Positions 8,161 through 16,717 are shown, numbered from the stretch's first letter. The stretch: DNA of 25,419 nt from DASPJL01 sp035628645 (GCA_035628645.1 DASPJL010000157.1:1-25419), one strand, 5' to 3'. Program-made: numbers and translations. The notes: generated from the letters alone by a model not told the origin.

Positions 8161-10293
8161 TTATTCTTTTGTAATTTTAATAGTCTCACGGAAACCAGTA
8201 GTCGATAGCACCTTTAAGAAATACAGTCCCCTTTGGATTCCAGTATTAGAAAGATCTAGCTGATAAGCCGATTGTCCTTCGTTAACAAATATGTCTTTTG
8301 AATATTGAAGTCTGTTTTGTTGATCTGCAATTTGTATTGTGACTTCTTTTCCTAAGTGCTTAGGGAGCGATATATTTAAATTGGTACCGTTTAAAGGATT
8401 AGGATAGACAGTAATCTTCTCCTGAGAAGTCTTCTCAGGTATTTCGTTAATTTCTGTTATCAATCTTGCTATGCTCGGAGAATCTTCAGAACCAACACTT
8501 ATTTTGATTATCTCAATTCCATTTACCTGAGGATAACTTGTTGCTATCAAAAATTCTAAATCTATAAATCCGTCTTCTACCTTTCCCGGATAAAAACTTT
8601 CCTTTATTGCCTCAAAGCCTGCAGTTCCGAAAATATCAAAATTATCAAGGAAAAGTTGGTTTTCTACTCTCACATCAAATGTTTTTCCAGGTATAGAAGT
8701 ACTGGATTGCTTGGCAGCAAAATAGAGATTTACTATGTACTGGCCCGTTTCCACCGGAAACTTATATTTTAATCCATTTCCCCAACCTACTCTATAAGAA
8801 CCAAATAGGGCGTTAGGCGCTTCTGTATTATTTCCCATATTTGGCCACCATGAACTCCCTTCGGATATTGTAGTGGTCGTAGGCACAAAATAACTTGATG
8901 GCGCTGTTTTTACATCCCGCTCCCAAGCAACCGGAGAAGCAGCAATGGCTTGCCCGCCACAATTGACTCTATAGAGAATTGTATTAACAGTATTAATCTC
9001 TCCATAATTTTGTGGGTTAATATAAGCGGTACCTTCGAAATAGATTGAATTTGCTATAAATTCGTTAAGCTCTACCACGGGTAAATCGTTATATCTTATA
9101 TCGGTAAGTCCTGGGTATCTATTGACAATAGATATTGAGGTAAAATGATTGTGATCCAGCTTAAGAGGACCAAGTTGGGGAGATTGACCAAAGTCAGGAA
9201 TGTTTCCGGAAAGATTATTGTAACTCAGATCCACATACCAAATTACAGGAAAGGCTGCAATTTCTGCAGGTAAATTTCCGCTAAGATTGTTATGACTTAA
9301 ATTAAGATCTTTAAGCAATCGTAATTCCCCTAATTCTTTAGGGACTGTTCCTGACAATTGATTATTACTTAAATCCAGTCCTCTCAAACCAAAAACATCC
9401 CCCATTTGTACTGGTATACTGCCTGTAAGATTGTTGTTATTTAAATTGATCCAATATGAACGAATTTCCGAGAATTCTGCTGGAATGGAACCTGATAGAT
9501 TGTTTCCTCCAAGGTTTATTGAAACAATAGCATAGGGTTCATCCAGTTCTATACCATACCAGTTGCTAACAGGTCCTGTTAACCAGTTGTCATTGCGGGC
9601 CCAACCAGGTCCATTGGTTGAATTGTAAAGAGATACTAATGCAAGACTATCGGATTCGCTTACCCCAGAAGTTTGAATCTCATTGAGGGAAAAATTATCG
9701 ATGGCTATACCTTCTGCTGTTTGCGAACTATAATGGTCAGTAAAGTAAACAATTCTAATCTGTAAAAATTGATTTTCAGGTTCAAGCTGAATAACATGCT
9801 TTACTTCCCGCCAAGGCGAAGAGATGTTGCTCCATCCAAAATAGTAATAATCATATTCACTATTATACCAATTCTGAGCAATCGAAGCCAGAGATGTTGG
9901 ACGGCCTAAATCCTGCCAATATCCCTCATCAAGTTTTATCTGAACTTTTACAGCCTCAGCAGTAGACTCCAGCGCCAACGCTTGCTGAAAAGACAAGGAC
10001 AGCCATGAGGTTTGGTTTATTCTGTTGCTCAAATTAAAAACAGGGGAGCTTAAATAGTATTCCCTGGTTTCCGAAGGCGACGAAATATTCGTATAGAATG
10101 CATTGTTCCCACTTGCAGCGCTATTAATCAATGGTCCTGATGGCGTTCCATATGTCCAGGCAGCTTCACCTTCATTAGGCGACCATCCATGAAAGGACGT
10201 TTCAAAATCTTCATAATAAAATGGTGTGGAAATTTGAGCAGAAAGATTAAAGCAGATTCCAAGCAGAATTAATGCTAGTAATGGTTTTTTCAT
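8161..10293 (-). CDS. Secreted LRR-malectin protein with T9SS sorting domain
   Basis: A 710-residue modular exported protein. Residues 1-20 are a signal peptide (LLGICFNLSAQ). Residues 21-205 form a beta-sandwich resembling the 'choice-of-anchor J' type (YEDFE...GW...EGIAIDNFSLNE). Residues 212-405 are plant-like leucine-rich repeats, with an LRR N-cap (SLYNSTNGPGW) and units such as LDLSNNQLSGTVPKELGEL. Residues 438-600 are a malectin/CBM57-like domain (YRVNCGG...W..D and later FDVRVENQ). The last ~80 residues are a T9SS sorting domain (VYPNP at 629-633, then FLKV...IKITKE). T9SS cargo is exported across the outer membrane and anchored or released. Malectin domains bind carbohydrate and LRRs bind protein, so this is likely an adhesin or glycan-binding surface protein. 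Single-gene unit. Confidence 0.88.
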   Translation of the reverse strand: MKKPLLALILLGICFNLSAQISTPFYYEDFETSFHGWSPNEGEAAWTYGTPSGPLINSAASGNNAFYTNISSPSETREYYLSSPVFNLSNRINQTSWLSLSFQQALALESTAEAVKVQIKLDEGYWQDLGRPTSLASIAQNWYNSEYDYYYFGWSNISSPWREVKHVIQLEPENQFLQIRIVYFTDHYSSQTAEGIAIDNFSLNEIQTSGVSESDSLALVSLYNSTNGPGWARNDNWLTGPVSNWYGIELDEPYAIVSINLGGNNLSGSIPAEFSEIRSYWINLNNNNLTGSIPVQMGDVFGLRGLDLSNNQLSGTVPKELGELRLLKDLNLSHNNLSGNLPAEIAAFPVIWYVDLSYNNLSGNIPDFGQSPQLGPLKLDHNHFTSISIVNRYPGLTDIRYNDLPVVELNEFIANSIYFEGTAYINPQNYGEINTVNTILYRVNCGGQAIAASPVAWERDVKTAPSSYFVPTTTTISEGSSWWPNMGNNTEAPNALFGSYRVGWGNGLKYKFPVETGQYIVNLYFAAKQSSTSIPGKTFDVRVENQLFLDNFDIFGTAGFEAIKESFYPGKVEDGFIDLEFLIATSYPQVNGIEIIKISVGSEDSPSIARLITEINEIPEKTSQEKITVYPNPLNGTNLNISLPKHLGKEVTIQIADQQNRLQYSKDIFVNEGQSAYQLDLSNTGIQRGLYFLKVLSTTGFRETIKITKE

Positions 10294-10546
10294 GATGGTG
10301 TAAGTTATAATCGAAATTAGGTTTAAAAAATACTCTTTATATTGTTTTTGAAATAATTGCGGCTTTATTTATCACCTGTAAACATAAAGGTTTATAAAGT
10401 GATATTAAAAAATGCGTAATTCTTATATAAAAAAAGCAAGAAGATTTATATCAAATATATGGGTAATATTTTAAATTAACCAAATGTTTTTTTAGAACAA
10501 AAACACCTTTCTAAGTGTCAATATTACAATAACGATCGACATATAC

Positions 10547-10596
10547 TATTAGATGAACTTGCGTATTTATTAGATGAATATTTTGCATCTAATAAA
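10547..10596. repeat. Direct and inverted TATTAGATG motifs
   Basis: TATTAGATGAA occurs at 10547-10557 and again at 10568-10578, 21 bases (two helical turns) apart. The second copy also pairs with an inverted copy: TTTATTAGATG (10566-10576) against CATCTAATAAA (10586-10596), an exact 11-bp stem with a 9-base loop. Helically phased repeats suggest a regulator binding site; the hairpin could equally be a terminator. It lies about 260 bases upstream of the LRR gene start. Confidence 0.35.
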
Positions 10597-10885
10597 GCTT
10601 TTATTTATGAACCCCTATTCTAAATCTATTTTTCCCAGAGTTTCTTTAGACCTTAATACTTTGAAGATGGATTCAATCTCCAATTCATTGTATTTAGCAG
10701 CCGCTGGGGAGTGAACTTTATTTCCGGGAAGCGTTCTAAGCGCCTCATTAAAAAATAATAAGAAAGTGATTGGAAATAACAGTTCGATAACAGTAATCAA
10801 AGAAGTTGCAGACAAGCAATTTCTTTAATCCCTATGAATAAAAAATAACAACTGAATTTTAAATTATTGATTGAATAGGTTCAAA

Positions 10886-10981
10886 GGATGTCCTCCTGAA
10901 TTTACCTCAGCATCATTAAATCATTTGTTTAAGATGCTGAGATAAATTCATTAATAGAAACCGCTATTTTTAAAGACATCC
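10886..10981. repeat. Palindromic intergenic repeat, copy A
   Basis: Outer arms GGATGTC (10886-10892) and GACATCC (10975-10981) enclose an inner inverted repeat, GAATTTACCTCAGCATC (10898-10914) against GATGCTGAGATAAATTC (10933-10949), 17 bp with one mismatch. A related element lies at 13941-14049, sharing the outer arms and the core TTAAATCATTTG plus AGATGCTGA. Two copies of one structure point to a REP- or MITE-like dispersed element. Copy A lies just past the stop codon of the ADH-companion gene, where it may also act as a transcript end. Confidence 0.65.
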
Positions 10982-11004
10982 CCTCTATTAATGCTTTAGC
11001 TATA

Positions 11005-11523
11005 TCATCCTTTCAAAAATAAATCCTTCGCACTTTTTGATTTATTGCGTCTCCTGTTTAATAATGCTACAGCCAGCAAAGTTACTGCTACTCCAATAAT
11101 GATTTTTTTAGTAAATGCTTTCCTGTTATACTTCCATTCGGCTTTCCATCCGCGTTCGGCGAATATATTAGGGATATATCCACGTTTCAAATCATCTATT
11201 AACCCTTCTACTACATTCACCCTGTCTGCTAATATCAGAGGTAACCAGTGAGCATAACTTGATTCACTGTATTTGAAGGCAAATCTCCTGATCCTGCCAC
11301 TTAATCCTGAGGGAGGCAGAGTGGTTCCAAATACCGCCGGCATATTAGGGCGTTCAATAGAATGTAGTACTTCCACATTTACAGCTTGCTGTTCAGGCCT
11401 TTTCCAGTTGTAGCCCTTTTGTTCTTCATTGGTACGTTCCTTTATAGGAAAGGTGGGGTCGTTTTGAGAATTTGCATCCACTCCCCAACCTTTAATATTC
11501 TTATGATCGGCTATTGTATCCAT
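11005..11523 (-). CDS. Conserved protein of unknown function, C-terminal TM, ADH companion
   Basis: 172 residues. The N-terminal two thirds is soluble, with distinctive segments (WGVDANSQNDPTFP, VEVLHSIERPNMPAVFGTT, RRFAFKYSE). One hydrophobic helix (about residues 141-157, IIIGVAVTLLAVALL) follows and is capped by RRRNKSK. The basic tail after the helix suggests a tail-anchored membrane protein. I recall similar proteins beside glutathione-independent formaldehyde-dehydrogenase-like ADH genes in other Bacteroidota, and here it starts about 25 bases after the ADH stop, so the two are likely co-transcribed. No catalytic motif is recognised. A role as anchor or partner of the dehydrogenase is inference. 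Confidence 0.8.
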   Translation of the reverse strand: MDTIADHKNIKGWGVDANSQNDPTFPIKERTNEEQKGYNWKRPEQQAVNVEVLHSIERPNMPAVFGTTLPPSGLSGRIRRFAFKYSESSYAHWLPLILADRVNVVEGLIDDLKRGYIPNIFAERGWKAEWKYNRKAFTKKIIIGVAVTLLAVALLNRRRNKSKSAKDLFLKG

Positions 11524-11548
11524 AGTAGTAATTCTTTAACTTTTTCCA

Positions 11549-12688
11549 TTAGGGAATGAGAATTGGTTTAATGCAATTGTCCAGCTTAGACGAAAAGATA
11601 TGATAAGCCTCTGCAATTTCTTTTAACGGCACCCGATGTGTAACAATTTCTTTAGGGTTAAGGCGGCCTTCCTGAACATGCTTGATCATTCTGGGAAGAA
11701 GGCGTTTTACTGATGCCTGGTTTGCTCTTATAGTAAGACCTTTATTAACAACATTTCCTATAGGAACTAAATTATCCGTCGGGCCATATACTCCTACAAT
11801 TGACACAATTCCGCCTTTTTTTACTGAATTGATGGCCCAGTGAAGAGCGGTGGCAGCGCCTGCCTGAAGCAGTAATTTTTTACCTGTGATTGTTTGCATG
11901 GTATTTCCTGCAGCATCACCTCCTACGGCATCAATACATACATCCGCACCCATCCAATCGGTGGTTTTCTTTATAAAAAGAACCGGATCTTCCAAGGATT
12001 TAAAATTATAGGCCTCACATTGAGCATAATTTCTAACGAATTCAAGCCGGTACTCTAAATGATCAATTACTATGACTCGTCCGGCGCCAAAAAGCCAGGC
12101 GCATTTTGCCGCCATAATCCCTACAGGGCCCGCGCCAAAAACAACTACGGTGTCGCCCTCTTGAATCCCTCCCATTTCTGCTGCCTGGTAACCCGTCGGA
12201 ACTACATCGGTCAAAAGAACCGCATCATCGGGGTCCATGCCTTCGGGAATAACTGTAGGGCCGACATCTGCATAGGGAACACGGACATATTCGGCTTGAC
12301 CGCCATCATAGCCACCAGCGGTATGCGAGTACCCAAAGATTCCACCTACTGCAGTGGCTTCAGGATTCGACTCATGGCAGTTTCCATACAAACCCTGTTT
12401 GCAAAACCAACAGGTTCCGCAAGCAATATTAAAAGGAACCAACACATTGTCGCCAACCTTCAATTTTTCCACCGAAGATCCTATCTCCTCAACCACGCCA
12501 ATAAATTCGTGTCCGAATGTCATTCCTACCCGGGTGTCGGGAACGAGTCCATGATATAAATGGAGGTCAGAACCACAAATACATGAACGGGTAACGCGGA
12601 CAACAGCATCATTCGGATGTTGTATTTCCGGCATTGGTTTATGATCTACACGCACCCTAAGAGGTCCGCGGTAATTCATTGCTAGCAT
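11549..12688 (-). CDS. Zinc-dependent alcohol dehydrogenase (formaldehyde-dehydrogenase-like)
   Basis: About 379 residues from the ATG at 12688 (MLAMNYRGPLRV), the start I prefer. An ATG at 12727 would add 13 residues, but 12688 is preceded by AGAAAGGA and matches the family's usual N-terminus. Visible parts are the catalytic-zinc region CICGSDLHLYHG and GHEFIG, the structural-zinc four-cysteine loop CGTCWFCKQGLYGNC, and the Rossmann NAD-binding motif GAGPVG. The overall pattern, including DVVPTGYQAAE and a long insert before the C-terminal catalytic fold, matches the glutathione-independent formaldehyde dehydrogenase-like branch of medium-chain dehydrogenases. The likely reaction is NAD-dependent oxidation of an alcohol or aldehyde; the substrate cannot be told. 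Leads a two-gene unit with the companion membrane protein. Confidence 0.9.
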   Translation of the reverse strand: MLAMNYRGPLRVRVDHKPMPEIQHPNDAVVRVTRSCICGSDLHLYHGLVPDTRVGMTFGHEFIGVVEEIGSSVEKLKVGDNVLVPFNIACGTCWFCKQGLYGNCHESNPEATAVGGIFGYSHTAGGYDGGQAEYVRVPYADVGPTVIPEGMDPDDAVLLTDVVPTGYQAAEMGGIQEGDTVVVFGAGPVGIMAAKCAWLFGAGRVIVIDHLEYRLEFVRNYAQCEAYNFKSLEDPVLFIKKTTDWMGADVCIDAVGGDAAGNTMQTITGKKLLLQAGAATALHWAINSVKKGGIVSIVGVYGPTDNLVPIGNVVNKGLTIRANQASVKRLLPRMIKHVQEGRLNPKEIVTHRVPLKEIAEAYHIFSSKLDNCIKPILIP

Positions 12689-12986
12689 AAATATTTTCCT
12701 TTCTGATTTAACTGAACAACATTTCAACTACTCTTCCGAATTTTCATCTTCTTATTGCTATTTGAGCGCTAAAAGAAGACTTCAATATGATTAACTACTT
12801 AGTTGGAGATATTAAAGTTTCGGCAAAAAGGATAGACGTATTAAACTATTTGCTTTCTAATTCAGCAATATGTCATCGTTGACCCAACTGTTTTTATACG
12901 ATACTGACCTATTTTTCAGACATTATGGCTTATTTTATTTCTGGATGCTATTTTGATTTAGACTGTTAAAAGAAAGGATTTTAACT
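12689..12986. promoter_or_regulatory. Divergent control region between ADH and HtrA
   Basis: 298 bases between outward-facing starts. Both genes are preceded by AGAAAGGA (AAAGGA at 12973-12978 for the protease; complementary strand near 12697-12704 for the ADH). Such purine-rich Shine-Dalgarno-like sites are scarce elsewhere in this window. The shared control region suggests joint induction. No clear -33/-7 pair was found. Confidence 0.4.
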
Positions 12987-13910
12987 ATGGACTCTTTTTC
13001 AGAAACGGTTATTTCCGCGGTCGGAAAAACCAAAAACGCAGTAGTAAAAATTGATATACTAATGAAGCACGACAATAAATTCAAACCTGCCGGTTCAGGT
13101 TCAGGTTTTATAATCTCTTCTGACGGATATATTTTTTCAAACAGCCATGTAGTAAGCGGTGCGGATAAAATCAAAGTCACTTTACTGGATGGGAGAGAAG
13201 AAGAAGGTTTTTTAATTGGTGCAGACCCGGATACTGACTTTGGTGTTATAAAAATTTATTCTACAGGATACGATGTTGCCAAACTTGGAGATTCAGATGA
13301 ATTAAAAATAGGACAACTGGTGATTGCTATTGGCAATCCTTTTGGTTATCAACACACTGTCTCCACGGGAGTGGTAAGCGCTTTGGGACGAACTTTAAAA
13401 ACGTCTTCAGGTAGGTTTGTTGAAAACATTATTCAATCGGATGTGCCACTTAACCCGGGAAATTCCGGTGGTCCTATGATCACGGCTGAAGGAGAAGTTA
13501 TCGGAGTAAACACCGCAATTTTGCAAGGCGCTCAAAACTTAAGCTTCTCCCTTGACATCAATACAGCAAAATCTATCGCCGGCGATTTAATCAAGGACGG
13601 AAAGGTAACCAAGGCTTTTCTTGGCATTCAATACCAGGAAATTACTCTGCATCCGAGAATAGTAAATTTTTACGGACTGGAAATTAACAAAGGGCTGCTG
13701 ATTACTTCCATAGAACCAAATTCCCCTGCCTACAGCTCCAGCCTTTTATCGGGAGATATCATCATACAGTTTAACAATGAGGATATTCAGAGTTCGAGCG
13801 CGTTGTTTAAAAAATTAAATAAGGAAGTCATTGGAAAAAACAGCCGGTTAACTGTAATCAGACATACTGTAAAAAAAGAAATTTCCTTAACACCTGTAGA
13901 AAAAAAATAA
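12987..13910 (+). CDS. HtrA/Deg-type serine protease with one PDZ domain, apparently cytoplasmic
   Basis: A 307-residue S1C protease. The catalytic triad is visible: His54 (SNSHVV), Asp84 (DPDTDFGVIKI) and Ser160 (NPGNSGGP). A single PDZ domain occupies about 210-300 (FLGIQY ... GLLITSIEPNSPAYSSSLLSGDIIIQFN). Deg proteases cut misfolded proteins, and the PDZ domain recognises C-termini and controls activity. Unlike most DegP/DegS proteins, it has no signal peptide or membrane helix; the protein begins MDSFSETVISAVGKTKNAVV directly before the protease fold. The start is supported by AAAGGA at 12973-12978, and no upstream in-frame hydrophobic stretch is evident. It is shorter than DegP, which has two PDZ domains. 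Divergent from the ADH pair. Confidence 0.9.
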   Translation: MDSFSETVISAVGKTKNAVVKIDILMKHDNKFKPAGSGSGFIISSDGYIFSNSHVVSGADKIKVTLLDGREEEGFLIGADPDTDFGVIKIYSTGYDVAKLGDSDELKIGQLVIAIGNPFGYQHTVSTGVVSALGRTLKTSSGRFVENIIQSDVPLNPGNSGGPMITAEGEVIGVNTAILQGAQNLSFSLDINTAKSIAGDLIKDGKVTKAFLGIQYQEITLHPRIVNFYGLEINKGLLITSIEPNSPAYSSSLLSGDIIIQFNNEDIQSSSALFKKLNKEVIGKNSRLTVIRHTVKKEISLTPVEKK

Positions 13911-13940
13911 ACAACCTGAACTTTTAAAGTCAGTTGAAGT

Positions 13941-14049
13941 GGATGTCAGGAAGGTCGTACTGAACTTATTTTTGGGATCTTTAAATCATTTGCTTTTTAG
14001 ATGCTGAAATAAATCCGGCAAGACCGAAAACGTATTCTTCTGGACATCT
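13941..14049. repeat. Palindromic intergenic repeat, copy B
   Basis: Outer arms GGATGTC (13941-13947) and GACATC (14043-14048) match copy A at 10886-10981. Inside, GGTCGTACTGAACTTATT (from 13953) is an imperfect reverse complement of AATAAATCCGGCAAGACC (to 14025). The core TTAAATCATTTGC...TTAGATGCTGA matches copy A. It lies between the converging HtrA (plus) and thioesterase (minus) genes and could double as a two-way terminator. It is more diverged in its arms than copy A. Confidence 0.6.
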
Positions 14050-14086
14050 GCTTTTTTTGTTTTCGAATTAACCAATCCGGTTCTCC

Positions 14087-14479
14087 CTATTTCTTCTCAA
14101 AATCCTCTTCAATATACTTGATCTTTGTTTTACCATGAGGAGTAGGGTTGCCATTCTCATCCACGTTTACGAAGACAATTTTATCGATGGTAAGAATGCT
14201 TTTCCGGGTTATTTTATTCCTCACTTCGCAACGCATAGTCAATGAAGTATTTCCAAAATGAATGGCCGTAATCCCGAGCTCTATGATGTCTCCCTGTTTT
14301 GCAGAACTTACAAAATTGATCTCAGAGATAAACTTGGTAACCACCTTCGGATTTTCCAGTTGAACAATTGCGTAGATGGCTGCTTCCTCGTCAATCCATT
14401 TAAGAAGACTTCCTCCAAATAAAGACCCGTTAGCATTAAGGTCTTCCGGTCGTAACCACTTTCTGGTGTGAAAATTCAT
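14087..14479 (-). CDS. Acyl-CoA thioesterase, hotdog fold (YciA/BACH-like)
   Basis: A 130-residue single hotdog domain. The N-terminal signature PEDLNANGSLFGGSLLKWIDEEAA matches the acyl-CoA hydrolase consensus, with the FGG turn and the Asp (residue 30) on the long helix that carries the catalytic acid in this family. The following strands (TKFISEINFVSSAKQGDIIELG and TSLTMRCEVRN) are typical. Such enzymes act as hexamers that hydrolyse acyl-CoA to free acid and CoA in the cytoplasm. The length is normal for the family. A single gene, divergent from the beta-propeller gene. Chain-length preference cannot be read. Confidence 0.88.
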   Translation of the reverse strand: MNFHTRKWLRPEDLNANGSLFGGSLLKWIDEEAAIYAIVQLENPKVVTKFISEINFVSSAKQGDIIELGITAIHFGNTSLTMRCEVRNKITRKSILTIDKIVFVNVDENGNPTPHGKTKIKYIEEDFEKK

Positions 14480-14677
14480 AATTTGATATTTTATCCTGTT
14501 ATTATTTTATACAAATCGCTTTTAATCCTGTAGTCGGCCTACTCCAATAGTTTTAAAGACTCCCACTTATTTTTAAAATAGTCCCTCTTGTCCTTTTTCA
14601 ATCCCTGATACTTTCATCTCCTCTTACTTTCGAAAAAATATATGAATCTAAAATTATAACAATAAACCATTTTATTT

Positions 14678-16660
14678 ATGTTCAAAAAACTACTACTCTT
14701 AGCATTTACAATTTTGAGCTTTTGCTCACTTTCCTTTTCCAAAGACAAAGAACTGTCAAGTATGTTTCGGGGTGACCAGGAGCACTCAGGCGCATACAGA
14801 AGCAAATTCCATAATCATTTTGGCAAAACGAAATGGAAATTTAAAACACAAGGTAAAATATTCTCTTCTCCGGCGATTTCTGACGGAATAGCCTATATCG
14901 GAAGTGAGGATAACAACCTTTACGCTGTAGACATTCGGACCGGAAAGCTTAAATGGAAATTTCAAACCGGCGGCGCTGTTCATTCCTCTCCGGCCGTTTC
15001 TAAGGGAACCGTTTACTTTCTAAGTATGGATGGATATTTCTACGCTTTGGATGCCAAAACAGGGAAAAAGAAATGGAACCCATTTAAAACCGGTGGAGAA
15101 AAACTGGTAGGAGCGACCAACTTGTGGGGTATGCAGCCCGCCGGTCAATACATGGAAGATTTTTTTGATTTCTTTTTGTCCTCCCCTGTAGTTGATGAGT
15201 CCTCTAAAAACCCGACTGTTTATTTTGGAAGCAGCGATGGCAATCTATATGCCCTTGACCTGAAAACAGGGAAGAAAAAATGGGCGTTCAAAACCGGAGG
15301 AATAATCCATACTTCTCCAGCCTTGTCCAACGGGATTGTATATATCGGAAGTTGGGATAAACATGTGTATGCTGTGGATGTTAAAACAGGACAAGAAGTC
15401 TGGAAATTCAAAACCAATGATGACTTATACATGGACGGAATGATGGAAGGAATCCAGGCTTCTCCGGTAGTTTCCGACGGAATGGTTTTCTTTGGTGCAC
15501 GGGATGGCTTTTTTTATGCGAGAAATGCAAAAACAGGAGACCGGGTCTGGGAATATTACACCGGAGGATCTTGGGTAGTGTCTAGTGCTGCGGTAAGAAA
15601 CGGAACAGTTTACATTAGCACTTCCGATACGTATGAGCTCATTGCGATGAACGCCAAAACCGGAGCAATAAAATTCAAATTCAGGACCAAAGGTAACCTT
15701 TTTTCTTCCCCTGCAATTGCTGGAAATACCGCCTATTTCGGCGACTTTACAGGAAGAATGATTGCCCTCGACTTAGGGTCTGAAGGAAAAAACTGGGATG
15801 AATTCAGAACAGAATCCGGAGAAATAAACGATGAAAAAGTATTGGACGAAATGGGTGAAGTAAGCTGGGCAAAACTGTTTGGAGATAAAGATCCTTACCA
15901 ATATACTTCAAATACGGATGGTATGAAGCAACTTTTTACCCTTGGCCCGATTGTCTCTTCGCCTGTTGTTGAGAATGGTATTGTTTATTTTGGAAGCGCG
16001 GACGGAAATTTTTATGCCGTTGAATTAAAAAGGAAACCTGCTCCTTTTGTAGCCATTGTCTCCCCTGATTTTAATAGTGTTTATAAAACAGGCGCACCGG
16101 TGAACATAAAGCTTATTACCTCCAATCGTAAACAAATTACCAAAGTAGAATACTATACAGAGCGTCCTGGTGATTGGGGAATGATCAGAGAAAAAATAGG
16201 CGAAACAGCCGGAAAAACAGAAAGTTTTACCTGGCATCCTTCAGTAAGCGCTGACTATACAATTAAAGTAATAATAACTGTCAAGACGGGATTAAAGGCA
16301 TTGGATATGGTATCCGTCAAAGTGACGGATGAAGTTCAGTCTGCAAATCAAAACGCACTAGCAAGCAAGCCAGGTCCTGTGGATAAAAAAGTAAAAAGCA
16401 GCGGCGCTATTCAAAATACTTCCGTTTACCCTAATCCTTTTGCAGACCAAACAACAATTAAATTCACTTTGGAAAATGACGGATATACAAAAGTGTCGAT
16501 CTATAGAAAGCTGGATGAAATGATTACGCTTACTGAAGGCTATATGGAAGCAGGAACTTATGAGTTTGTCTGGGGCAACGTTTCTTTGCCGCCGGGAATA
16601 TATTATTGCAAAATAAACTCGGATAACAATATTTCTGTGATTAGAATAATTAAAAATTAA
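14678..16660 (+). CDS. PQQ-type beta-propeller protein with T9SS sorting domain
   Basis: A 660-residue exported protein. Residues 1-21 are a signal peptide. Residues ~38-450 contain repeated blades with the pattern YAVDxxTGKxxWxFxTGG followed by SSPAxxxGxVYxGSxD, typical of PQQ-like/BamB-type propellers. A beta-sandwich of Ig/cadherin type follows (about 453-550, VAIVSPDFNSVYKTGAPVNI). The C-terminus (about 580-660; VYPNPF ... GIYYCKI ... VIRIIKN) is a T9SS sorting domain. Residues needed for a true quinoprotein dehydrogenase (Cys-Cys ring, metal ligands) are not seen, so it is more likely a binding scaffold than an enzyme. The role is unknown. Followed by a strong terminator. Confidence 0.88.
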   Translation: MFKKLLLLAFTILSFCSLSFSKDKELSSMFRGDQEHSGAYRSKFHNHFGKTKWKFKTQGKIFSSPAISDGIAYIGSEDNNLYAVDIRTGKLKWKFQTGGAVHSSPAVSKGTVYFLSMDGYFYALDAKTGKKKWNPFKTGGEKLVGATNLWGMQPAGQYMEDFFDFFLSSPVVDESSKNPTVYFGSSDGNLYALDLKTGKKKWAFKTGGIIHTSPALSNGIVYIGSWDKHVYAVDVKTGQEVWKFKTNDDLYMDGMMEGIQASPVVSDGMVFFGARDGFFYARNAKTGDRVWEYYTGGSWVVSSAAVRNGTVYISTSDTYELIAMNAKTGAIKFKFRTKGNLFSSPAIAGNTAYFGDFTGRMIALDLGSEGKNWDEFRTESGEINDEKVLDEMGEVSWAKLFGDKDPYQYTSNTDGMKQLFTLGPIVSSPVVENGIVYFGSADGNFYAVELKRKPAPFVAIVSPDFNSVYKTGAPVNIKLITSNRKQITKVEYYTERPGDWGMIREKIGETAGKTESFTWHPSVSADYTIKVIITVKTGLKALDMVSVKVTDEVQSANQNALASKPGPVDKKVKSSGAIQNTSVYPNPFADQTTIKFTLENDGYTKVSIYRKLDEMITLTEGYMEAGTYEFVWGNVSLPPGIYYCKINSDNNISVIRIIKN

Positions 16661-16681
16661 GGGTTACTATTAGTTTCTGCA

Positions 16682-16717
16682 AAAGCCGGTTTGGACTTCA
16701 TGTTCAGCCGGTTTTTT
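16682..16717 (+). terminator. Intrinsic terminator after the beta-propeller gene
   Basis: AAAAGCCGGT pairs with GCCGGTTTTT (two G-U pairs) around a loop of about 15 bases, and the stem runs into seven Ts. It begins about 22 bases past the stop at 16660, and the convergent minus-strand gene ends at 16717 immediately beyond. Confidence 0.7.

Larger units (their letters stand above)
10294..11004. other. Long intergenic region, 711 bp, no confident gene
   Basis: AT-rich sequence between two minus-strand genes. It holds a cluster of TATTAGATG motifs (10547-10596) and a palindromic repeat element (10886-10981). The only ORF of note, 10815-10615 on the minus strand, opens with TTG, has a hydrophobic start and an unrecognised tail of 66 residues in total, and has no sign of translation. 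I treat it as unproven. Confidence 0.55.

Noticed and set aside
10615..10815. 66-codon minus-strand ORF in the 711-base gap
   Set aside because: Starts with TTG, no recognisable family, no ribosome site or conserved pattern; could be chance or a decayed remnant.
12059..12559. 166-codon plus-strand ORF opposite the alcohol dehydrogenase
   Set aside because: Lies entirely antisense to a strongly supported gene and its translation has no protein-like pattern.
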